Shown here piece by piece: positions 16,856 through 24,040 of a stretch of DNA of 64,000 nucleotides. The notes under the pieces are model-generated. The model worked only from the letters and a program-made list of their open reading frames with translations. It was not told the origin of the DNA and made no database searches. The DNA is taken from positions 3,658,001 through 3,722,000 of the forward strand of contig NZ_JADOUF010000001.1 in assembly GCF_015751905.1 (NCBI RefSeq), in the 5' to 3' direction. The position numbers and the translations under genes are program-made. Within the stretch, counting starts at the first letter, position 1. Every line of letters begins with the position of its first letter. Source of the stretch: Longispora fulva (GTDB lineage Bacteria; Actinomycetota; Actinomycetes; Mycobacteriales; Micromonosporaceae).

Positions 16856-17290
16856 ATGTCCGTCACCCACACCCTCAACGGCCAGGTCATCGGCCGGACC
16901 GCCCTGGCCGTCTTCGCCGTCCGCGACCGGCTGCTCGGCCGGGCCGGGATCACCTTCCACCAGGCGACCGCGCTGTTCGCCGTCGCCACGGCCGGCGGGT
17001 CCACCGACCGCGCCGGGCTCCTCGCGCAGCTGACCGGCAGCCTGCAGATCGACGGGCCGACGGCGGAGACCGTCCTCGCCGAGCTGGCCGACGCCGGCCT
17101 GGTCGAACTCTCGGAGTCCCTGGTCACGAACACCGCGGCCGGCGGCACGCTCAACGCCGCGGTCCGGGCCGAACTCGACGAGCTCACCGAGAGCCTGTAC
17201 GGGGACCTGCCCGCCGAGGAACGCGCCACCGCCGGGCGACTGCTGGCCACCGTCACCGCCCGCGCGAACGCCGTCCTCGCGGCGGCCTGA
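16856..17290 (+). CDS. MarR-like winged-helix protein, coupled to the preceding regulator
   Basis: 144 residues, start three bases after the previous stop. It has the helical layout of MarR proteins (FHQATALFAVA ... LLAQLTGSLQIDGPTAETVLAELADAGLV) but lacks the DxRxR wing, so DNA binding is uncertain. A paired, degenerate relative right behind a MarR gene could form heterodimers or act as an anti-repressor. Such tandem arrangements exist in actinomycetes, but the role here is inference. Confidence 0.65.
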   Translation: MSVTHTLNGQVIGRTALAVFAVRDRLLGRAGITFHQATALFAVATAGGSTDRAGLLAQLTGSLQIDGPTAETVLAELADAGLVELSESLVTNTAAGGTLNAAVRAELDELTESLYGDLPAEERATAGRLLATVTARANAVLAAA

Positions 17291-17309
17291 CGGTGGCCGT
17301 CCACAGCGT

Positions 17310-17456
17310 CTAGTCGTAGGGCATGAAGTCGTCGGTCTGGGCCGTGCCGTCCGCCACCACCACCACCGGGTGGTCGGTGACGGCCACGGCCGTGGCGGCG
17401 GTCGCCGCGATACCCAGGGCCACCAGAACAGCGGCACACAGTCGCCTGATCCTCAT
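17310..17456 (-). CDS. 48-residue exported peptide, unknown function
   Basis: A short frame with a good ribosome site (GAGGTGG, four bases before ATG 17456). Residues 1-6 are basic (MRIRRL), then a hydrophobic stretch LCAAVLVALGIAATAATAVAV gives a signal-like segment. About 20 residues remain after it, ending acidic in DDFMPYD. It is divergent from the LAL-family regulator that starts 217 bases away and convergent with the MarR pair. The layout is that of a small secreted or signalling peptide; no family is recognised. Confidence 0.55.
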   Translation of the reverse strand: MRIRRLCAAVLVALGIAATAATAVAVTDHPVVVVADGTAQTDDFMPYD

Positions 17457-17672
17457 CGTCCACCTCTGTGGTCGTCGCGCGGGGAGTTGGACAAACACTC
17501 ACAGAGGACGAAGAACGGCAGATACCACTTCATGAATGGCGGACGGACGCCCGACGGCGGTTCCCCGCACGCGTGCCGAACTCCGCGCGGCCGGCGGGCG
17601 ACGCGTACCCGAAAAGGGGGTTGCCCGTGGGTTTCCTTGTCCGGCCCCGGACCGCCTTGTAGCGTCTGATCT

Positions 17673-20411
17673 ATGCCGAATGCCCCTGACCTGGTGCTGG
17701 GCCGCGATCCGGAGCTGTCCCGCCTGTCAGGCTGGGTGGATGACGTCGTGGCCGGACGCGGCCGGGCGGCCCTCGTGGAGGGAGAGCTGGGGATCGGCAA
17801 GTCCACCCTGGTCCGCGCCGCCGGCCGCGCCGCCGCCGACCGGGGCTGCCAGGTGTTCTGGGGCGCCGGCGACGAACTCGGCCAGGCACTGCCCCTGCTG
17901 CCGCTCCTGGAGGCGTTGCGGGTCCGCGAGTCCGACGACCCGCGCCGGGTGGCGATCGTGCGCACGCTGCGCGGGGAGTTCACCCACACCGGGCCGGTCT
18001 CCGCCGCGGCGGAGCAGCTCGTGGCCCTCGTCGACGAGCTGTGCGCCACGCCCGCCGTGCTGGTCATCGACGACCTGCAGTGGGCCGACGACACCAGCCT
18101 CGCGGTGTGGGAACGCCTCGCCCGCGCCGTCCGACAGCTCCCCCTGCTCCTGATCGGGGTGCTGCGGGCCGGCCCCCGGTCCGGACGGCTCGCCGCGCTC
18201 CGGCGCGCCGTCGGGCCCGGGTCGACCCTGCGGCTCGGCCGGCTCACCGAACCGTCGATCGTGGACCTGGTCAGCGCCCTCGCCGGCGGGCGGCCCGGCG
18301 GCGGGCTGCTCGGGCTGGCCGCCGGGGCCGCCGGCAATCCGTTGTATCTCACGGAGCTCGTCGGGGCGTTGGCGCGGGGCGGCGGGCTCGCCGTCGACGC
18401 GGCCGGGGACGTCGAGTCCACCGGCCAGCCTCCGACCTCGCTGTCCGCGGCGATCGCCGACCGGCTCGGTTTCCTGCCAGAACCCGTGCGACAGGTACTG
18501 CGGGCAGCCGCCCTCCTCGGCGGCGACTTCACCGTCCCCGACCTCGCCGTCGTGTCCGGCCGGCCGGTCGCGGAGCTGGCCGGCACCCTGGCCGAGGCCC
18601 GCGCCGCCGGGGTGCTCACCGGTTCCCTGGCTTTCCGGCACCCCCTGATCCGCACCGCCCTGTACGACGAACTGCCGGCCCCGGTCCGCGCCGCCTGGCA
18701 CCTCGACGCCGGCCGCGCGCTCGCCGACGCCGGCGCGTCCGTGGACCGGGTGGCCCGCCAGGTGCTGCCCGCCGTGGCCGGCACCCCCGACACCGAACCC
18801 GTCGACCCGTGGGTGGTGCGCTGGCTGCACTCCGCCGCCGCGGCGCTGGTCGGCCAGGCCCCGCAGGTCGCCGTGGAGCTGCTGCGCCGCGCGGTCCCCG
18901 GCCGGTCCGACGGGGTGCTCGCCAGCCGGCTCGCCGACGCCCTCTACCGGGTCGGCGACCCGGCCGCGGCCGAGAAGGTCGCCAGCCGCGCCCTCCTCCT
19001 CGCCTCGGACCCCGACGTCGTCGTGGACCTGCACTGGACCCTCACCCAGTGCCGGACGCTGACCGGCACGTCGTCGGACTTCCTGCCCGAGGCACTCGCC
19101 GCTGCGGAGCCCGGCTCCCGGCATCGGGCCCGGCTGCTCGTCCTCACCGCCCGCACGCACTGGGGCACCGGGCACGTCGACACCGCCGCCCGGGTCGCCG
19201 CCGAGGCCCTCGACCTCGGCACGGCGGTCGGCGACCGGTGGGCGACCAGCTGGGCGCTGCACGTCCTGACCATCGTGGCCATGACCCGCGGCGCGGTCGC
19301 CGACGCGTTGCCCCTGTTCGAACGGGCCCTCGCCGAGGCCGACGCCGAACCGGGGCTCACGGACCTGCGGCTGCTGCTGCAGATCAACCAGGCCGGCGCG
19401 TTCGGGGAACTCGACCGGCAGGCCGAGGCCCTGGCCGCCGTGCAGCAGGTCGGCCAGCTCGCCGACCGGACCGGCAACGTCGTCCGGCTCGCCCAGGCGC
19501 ACAGCGCCCTCGGACAGCTGTCCCTGGACGCCGGCCGGTGGGACGACGCGCTCGCCGAGGTCGACGTGCTGCCCGCCGAGCTGAAGGACCCGGCCGTCGC
19601 GTGCTGCGACCACGGGGTGGCGGCCGTGATCGGCTTCCACCGGTCCCAACCGGAACTGGCCCGCGGCCACCTCGCGGCGGCCGGGCCGTACGCCGACCGG
19701 ATCGGCGACCGGCTCGTCGGACCGCTCGCCCTGGCCCGCAGCCTCGACCACGAGCTGGCCGGCGAACCGGCGGCGGCCCTCGCCGTCCTGGGCGAGGCGC
19801 GCGACCTGCTCCCCGAGGCAGTCCGGCTCGCCGTGGCCCTCGGCGACCGGGACCGCGCCGGCGAACTGACCCTGCTCGCCGAGCGGTTGGCCTGCGACCA
19901 GCCCGTGCCGCACCGGCTGGCCGTGGCGCTGCACTGCCGGGGTCAGCTCGACGGCGACCCGGCGGCCCTGCTGCTCGCCGCCGACCGGTACCAGGACTCC
20001 GGGCGGGCCCTGCCCCGGGCGGTGGCGCTGGAGGCCGGCGCGGCGGCGTTCGCGGAACACGGGGACAAGACGTCTGCCCGGGCGGCGTACGCGCGGGCGT
20101 TCGACGCGTACACCGCACTCGGCGCGACCTGGGACCTCGCCCGGCTCGGGGCCCGGCTGCGCACGCACGGCATCCGCCGGGGGCCGCAGGGCAGCCACCG
20201 GCGGACGTACACGGGCTGGGACAGCCTCACCCCGACCGAGGTGAGGATCGCCGCGCTGGTCGTGGAGGGGCTGTCCAACCCGCAGATCGGGGCCCGGCTA
20301 TTCCTGTCGCCACGGACGGTCGGCACCCATGTCTCGCACATCCTGGCGAAGCTCGGGGTGCACTCGCGGATCGACATCGCCCGGGAGTCCGGGCTGCGGG
20401 CGTCCAGCTGA
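17673..20411 (+). CDS. LAL-family LuxR regulator (AAA ATPase, TPR-like helices, C-terminal HTH)
   Basis: 912 residues. The N-terminal ATPase has Walker A GELGIGKST (residues 37-45) and Walker B VLVIDDLQWADD (near 130). The middle 600 residues are helical repeats of TPR type. The C-terminal LuxR helix-turn-helix reads LTPTEVRIAALVVEGLSNPQIG ... SPRTVGTHVSHILAKLGVHSR. Large ATP-binding LuxR regulators of this build activate secondary metabolism or catabolic genes in actinomycetes. The divergent small exported peptide gene is a possible target or ligand source. The last 114 bases overlap the end of a convergent gene. Confidence 0.9.
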   Translation: MPNAPDLVLGRDPELSRLSGWVDDVVAGRGRAALVEGELGIGKSTLVRAAGRAAADRGCQVFWGAGDELGQALPLLPLLEALRVRESDDPRRVAIVRTLRGEFTHTGPVSAAAEQLVALVDELCATPAVLVIDDLQWADDTSLAVWERLARAVRQLPLLLIGVLRAGPRSGRLAALRRAVGPGSTLRLGRLTEPSIVDLVSALAGGRPGGGLLGLAAGAAGNPLYLTELVGALARGGGLAVDAAGDVESTGQPPTSLSAAIADRLGFLPEPVRQVLRAAALLGGDFTVPDLAVVSGRPVAELAGTLAEARAAGVLTGSLAFRHPLIRTALYDELPAPVRAAWHLDAGRALADAGASVDRVARQVLPAVAGTPDTEPVDPWVVRWLHSAAAALVGQAPQVAVELLRRAVPGRSDGVLASRLADALYRVGDPAAAEKVASRALLLASDPDVVVDLHWTLTQCRTLTGTSSDFLPEALAAAEPGSRHRARLLVLTARTHWGTGHVDTAARVAAEALDLGTAVGDRWATSWALHVLTIVAMTRGAVADALPLFERALAEADAEPGLTDLRLLLQINQAGAFGELDRQAEALAAVQQVGQLADRTGNVVRLAQAHSALGQLSLDAGRWDDALAEVDVLPAELKDPAVACCDHGVAAVIGFHRSQPELARGHLAAAGPYADRIGDRLVGPLALARSLDHELAGEPAAALAVLGEARDLLPEAVRLAVALGDRDRAGELTLLAERLACDQPVPHRLAVALHCRGQLDGDPAALLLAADRYQDSGRALPRAVALEAGAAAFAEHGDKTSARAAYARAFDAYTALGATWDLARLGARLRTHGIRRGPQGSHRRTYTGWDSLTPTEVRIAALVVEGLSNPQIGARLFLSPRTVGTHVSHILAKLGVHSRIDIARESGLRASS

Positions 20412-21002
20412 ACCGGGCTCGCGGCCGTGTCGGGCGCGGCTCCACAGCGGGACGGCGTACCACCACAGGCAGAACCAGGCCAGGGTGCCGGCGGTGATCC
20501 ACGCGGCCGGGCCGGTGCCGAGGACCACGTCGAGGATCAGCAGCATCGAGGCACTCAGCGACAGCATCAGCAGCGCCAGTCCGAACTGGACGAACAGCGC
20601 GCACGCCCGGACCAGCTGCTCCTTGAGCCGGCGCTGGAAGAGCAGCCGGTGGAACGGGGCCGGGGCGATCAGGAGGGCGGTGGCCGCCGCGCCGAGGATC
20701 AGGCTCGCGACGTACAGGGAACGCTCGAAGTCCGTCAGCGCGCCGAACCTCGGCGTGAACGCCAGGGCCAGCAGGAACGCCAGCAGCAGTTGCACCCCGG
20801 TCTGCGCGACCCTGACCTCCTGGAGGATCTCGCTGTAGTTGCGGTCCAGCCGCTGGGTGGGCGTCTCGCCCCGGGCCCGGAGGTTCCACTGGTCGTGCTG
20901 CTCGGACTGCGGCCCGGCCGGGAGCTCTGACGGGTGCCCCGTCAGATGGTCGGACGGGTCCTCGCGGCGGGGTGCCGGATGGTGGGTCAGCCAGTGGTTC
21001 AC
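20298..21002 (-). CDS. DUF6328-like four-TM membrane protein
   Basis: About 234 residues from GTG 21002. A polar N-terminus leads into the family core ETPTQRLDRNYSEILQEVR, followed by QTGVQLLLAFLLALAF and three further membrane helices, ending in a basic tail. This matches a widespread actinobacterial protein of unknown function. The C-terminal tail runs 114 bases into the convergent LAL gene on the other strand. The tail lacks obvious structure, so the overlap may be tolerated rather than selected. Confidence 0.7.
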   Translation of the reverse strand: MNHWLTHHPAPRREDPSDHLTGHPSELPAGPQSEQHDQWNLRARGETPTQRLDRNYSEILQEVRVAQTGVQLLLAFLLALAFTPRFGALTDFERSLYVASLILGAAATALLIAPAPFHRLLFQRRLKEQLVRACALFVQFGLALLMLSLSASMLLILDVVLGTGPAAWITAGTLAWFCLWWYAVPLWSRARHGREPGSAGRPQPGLPGDVDPRVHPELRQDVRDMGADRPWRQE

Positions 21003-21135
21003 GGTGCGCTCCCGGGGTGCTCGACGCGGCGATCTTTCCGTTCCCAGAATCCCGGGTGTCCGGAAGGGAAACATCCGTTGACTGACGGATGTTGAACGCC
21101 CGACAGGGTGGCCGCCTATCCGACACACTGGGGAC

Positions 21136-21633
21136 GTGACCAGGTGGCGGAGACCCCATCCCCCGGATCCGGGCACCGTCGCCGCCACGACGGCCGCCGG
21201 CGTCTTCGGGTGCTGCGCCGTCCTCCTCACCTGGAGCGTCGTCACCGGCCAGGGTCCGTCCGACTGGGCCTCGGCCACCGTCCCGATCGTCATGACGGGT
21301 TCCGTCGCCGTCCTGGTCTGGCGGGCACAGCGCCTCGGCGTGTTCTACGGCGACCGGGGCCTGAAGGTCTGCCACCTGTGGCGGACCCGGGTGCTGCCAT
21401 GGCCGGCGGTCGCCTCCGTCGTCAGCCGGCGCGGGGAGACCGTCGGGGTCGGCGAGGGGCCGGCGATCTGGGTCGTGCCGTGCACCGGCGAGGAGATCGA
21501 GACCCCGTTGTACCGGCGGCGCGGCTCCTGGTTCGGCCAGCGCTCCACCACGGGCAAGCACCTGTCGCCGGAGGCGTACGACCGGGCGGTCCGGGTGCTC
21601 CGGCAGGCCATCGCCGCGCACCGGGCGGGCTGA
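21136..21633 (+). CDS. Membrane protein with PH-like domain
   Basis: 165 residues from GTG 21136. Two membrane helices (VAATTAAGVFGCCAVLLTW and VPIVMTGSVAVLVW) are followed by a bacterial PH-type beta domain with FYGDRGLKVCHLWRTRVLPWPAVASV, typical of small actinobacterial PH-domain membrane proteins. Function unknown. A similar build is seen in the protein at 52867-53373, suggesting distant paralogues. Confidence 0.7.
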   Translation: MTRWRRPHPPDPGTVAATTAAGVFGCCAVLLTWSVVTGQGPSDWASATVPIVMTGSVAVLVWRAQRLGVFYGDRGLKVCHLWRTRVLPWPAVASVVSRRGETVGVGEGPAIWVVPCTGEEIETPLYRRRGSWFGQRSTTGKHLSPEAYDRAVRVLRQAIAAHRAG

Positions 21634-21684
21634 GCGCGGGCTCCCGGGCCCCCGCCCAGGTCACTCGACCCGAGGACAATTCGG

Positions 21685-21713
21685 TTGCCCGGCGGGCCGG
21701 CGCCTGTTGTACT
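21685..21713 (+). promoter_or_regulatory. Candidate promoter of the ribosomal protection gene and its leader
   Basis: TTGCCC (21685-21690) and TGTACT (21708-21713) have a 17-base spacing. A start near 21720 leaves a leader of about 90 bases that contains the upstream reading frame at 21750. Confidence 0.5.
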
Positions 21714-21749
21714 CCGGGAATACCGACCGCCGATCCGAGGAGCAGACCC

Positions 21750-21857
21750 GTGCGCCGATCCATGCCCATCCAGAAGGTCATCACCGCCTATCTCGAGGAC
21801 ATGGAACTAGTTGCGGACACTGAACCTGGGAATTCTGGCGCATGTCGACGCCGGTAA
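21750..21857 (+). CDS. Leader ORF (35 aa) overlapping the start of the ribosomal protection gene
   Basis: GTG 21750 follows GAGGAG by seven bases, a much better ribosome site than the main gene has; an ATG occurs at 21762. The frame ends with TAA at 21855-21857, so it covers the TTG start at 21811 by 47 bases in another frame. It carries MPIQKVITAYLEDMELVADT and ends in CRRR. Leader peptides that sense a drug-stalled ribosome are known upstream of tet(M) and macrolide resistance genes. Here the overlap would let leader translation control or couple initiation of the resistance gene. Confidence 0.6.
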   Translation: MRRSMPIQKVITAYLEDMELVADTEPGNSGACRRR

Positions 21858-23862
21858 GACGAGCCTGACCGAACGGCTGCTGCACGCGGCCGGCGTCATC
21901 GACGAGATCGGCAGCGTCGACGACGGCAACACCCAGACCGACTCCCTCGCGCTGGAGCGCCAGCGCGGCATCACCATCAAGTCGGCCGTCGTGTCGTTCG
22001 TCGTCGACGGCGTCACAGTCAACCTGATCGACACCCCCGGGCACCCGGACTTCATCGCCGAGGTGGAACGGGTGCTCAGCGTGCTCGACGGCGCCGTGCT
22101 CGTCGTGTCGGCCGTCGAGGGGGTGCAGGCCCAGACCATCGTGCTGATGCGGGCCCTGCGCCGGCTGCGGATCCCCACCCTGATCTTCGTGAACAAGATC
22201 GACCGGGGCGGCGCACGCTACGCGGAGACACTCGCGGCGTTGGCCGCCCGGCTGTCCCCGACCACGGTCGCGATGGGCACCGCCAGCGGGCTGGGCGCCC
22301 CGGGCGCGCGGTGGGCCCCGTTCACCGACCGGGACCCGGAGTTCACCGCCCGGCTCACCGACGTGCTCGCCGACCACGACGACGCGCTGCTGGCCGCGTA
22401 CGTGGCCGATCCGGCGACGGTGTCCTACCGTCGGCTGCGCTCGGGGCTCGCCGCGCGCACCGGGGAGTCGCTCGCGCACCCGGTGTACTTCGGGTCGGCG
22501 GTCACCGGCGAGGGGGTGGACTCCCTGGTCGCCGGGATCACGGAGCTGCTGCCCACGGCGGACGGCGACGCCGACGGGCCGGTGTCGGGCACGGTGTTCA
22601 AGGTGGAGCGCGGGCCGGCCGGCGAGAAGGTCGCGTACGTGCGGATGTTCTCCGGTACGGTCCGGGTCCGCGACCGGGTGCGCTACGGCGCGGCGGGCGG
22701 GGCCGACACGCCGGGCCGGACCGGGGCCGCCGGCGAGGCCGAAGCGCTCGGCCAGGTCGGGGCCGCCGGGGCGGTAGGTCCGGCCCCCGGCCGCGAGGGG
22801 AAGGTCACCGCGGTCGCCGTGTTCGACCGGGGGCCGGCCGTGCGGAGCGGGTCCGTGGTCGCGGGGCAGATCGGCACCCTGTGCGGGCTGGGGGACGTGC
22901 GGATCGGGGACGCGGTCGGCGTACCCCCGAATGGCTCTCCGGGGTGGCACTTCGCGCCGCCGACGCTGGAGACCGTCGTCGTCGCGGTCCGGCCGGCCGA
23001 CCGGCGCGCGCTGCACGTCGCGCTCACCCAGCTCGCCGAGCAGGACCCGCTGATCAACCTGCGCCAGGACGAGGCGCGCCAGGAGATCTCCGTATCGCTG
23101 TACGGCGAGGTGCAGAAGGAGGTCATCGGGGCCACCCTGGCCGCGGAGCACGGCATCGACGTCACGTTCCGGGAGACCACGACGATCTGCGTCGAACGCC
23201 CCGTGGGCACGGGCGCCGCCTTCGAGATCATCCGCACGGCGCCGAACCCGTTCCTCGCCACGGTCGGCCTGCGGATCGAGCCGGCATCCGTGGGCAGCGG
23301 GGTCGAGCTGCGGCGGGACGTCGAGTTGGGCTCGATGCCGTACGCGTTCTTCGCGGCCGTCGAGGCGACCGTGCGCGAGACCCTCGAGCAGGGCCTGCGG
23401 GGCTGGCGGGTCACCGACTGCGTCGTCACCGTGACCCACTCGGGCTACTGCTCCATCACGAGCACCGCCGGGGACTTCCGCAACCTGACCCCGCTGGTCC
23501 TGATGGCGGCCCTGCGCCGGGCCGGCACCGCGGTGTTCGAGCCGGCCCACCGCTTCCGGCTCGACCTGCCGGCGGACACCCTCGGCCCGGTGCTGCCCGT
23601 CCTGGGCCGGCTCGGCGCCGTGCCGTCCGCGCCGGTCGTCCAGGGGTCCTCGTGCGTCCTGGAGGGCACGATCCCGGCGGCGCGGGTGCACGAACTCGAG
23701 CGGCGGCTGCCCGGGCTGACCCGGGGCGAGGGGGTGCTGGAGTACGCCTTCGACCGCTACCGGCCGGTCGGCGCCCCGGTGCCGGAGCGGCCGAGGACGG
23801 ACCACAATCCGCTGCGCCGCGAGGAGTACCTGCTGCACGTGGTCCGCCGGGTCGGCCGGTGA
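21811..23862 (+). CDS. OtrA/TetM-like ribosomal protection GTPase (EF-G family)
   Basis: 683 residues from TTG 21811, which gives the exact family N-terminus LNLGILAHVDAGKTSLTERL. GTPase motifs are AHVDAGKT, the ERQRGIT switch, DTPGHPDF and NKID. The protein has EF-G-like domains and the size of OtrA/TetM proteins, which bind the ribosome and eject tetracycline. About residues 291-330 form a Gly/Ala-rich low-complexity insertion in domain II. The gene has no proper Shine-Dalgarno site; GAGGA is 12 bases away. That fits control by the overlapping leader frame. Whether the drug is tetracycline cannot be told from sequence. Confidence 0.87.
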   Translation: MRTLNLGILAHVDAGKTSLTERLLHAAGVIDEIGSVDDGNTQTDSLALERQRGITIKSAVVSFVVDGVTVNLIDTPGHPDFIAEVERVLSVLDGAVLVVSAVEGVQAQTIVLMRALRRLRIPTLIFVNKIDRGGARYAETLAALAARLSPTTVAMGTASGLGAPGARWAPFTDRDPEFTARLTDVLADHDDALLAAYVADPATVSYRRLRSGLAARTGESLAHPVYFGSAVTGEGVDSLVAGITELLPTADGDADGPVSGTVFKVERGPAGEKVAYVRMFSGTVRVRDRVRYGAAGGADTPGRTGAAGEAEALGQVGAAGAVGPAPGREGKVTAVAVFDRGPAVRSGSVVAGQIGTLCGLGDVRIGDAVGVPPNGSPGWHFAPPTLETVVVAVRPADRRALHVALTQLAEQDPLINLRQDEARQEISVSLYGEVQKEVIGATLAAEHGIDVTFRETTTICVERPVGTGAAFEIIRTAPNPFLATVGLRIEPASVGSGVELRRDVELGSMPYAFFAAVEATVRETLEQGLRGWRVTDCVVTVTHSGYCSITSTAGDFRNLTPLVLMAALRRAGTAVFEPAHRFRLDLPADTLGPVLPVLGRLGAVPSAPVVQGSSCVLEGTIPAARVHELERRLPGLTRGEGVLEYAFDRYRPVGAPVPERPRTDHNPLRREEYLLHVVRRVGR

Positions 23863-23920
23863 ATCGACCGCCGGCACCGCACCTGCGCTGTTTGTCCGAA
23901 TCTCAAACGGCCGCCTGGCG

Positions 23921-23946
23921 AAGTTTTTGCAAACATTATGTTGACA
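23921..23946 (+). promoter_or_regulatory. AT-rich dyad upstream of the secreted lectin gene
   Basis: The patch holds a partial dyad CAAACATTATGTTG and a TTGACA box (23941-23946) in otherwise very GC-rich DNA. It may hold the promoter and a LacI- or GntR-type operator of the gene at 24041, but no good -10 follows at standard spacing. Confidence 0.3.
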
Positions 23947-24040
23947 GTTGTCGTTACTGGCGAGAAGCTGAGCCTGTTCGAGCATGAAACAACAAGAACA
24001 AACACCCGCAGTACCCGTCCCGTTCCGAGGAGGAACCCCG

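Noticed and set aside
17727-20198. 823-codon open frame on minus opposite the LAL regulator
   Set aside because: Antisense of a gene with Walker and LuxR motifs; Gly/Arg/Glu/Gln-rich with no structure.
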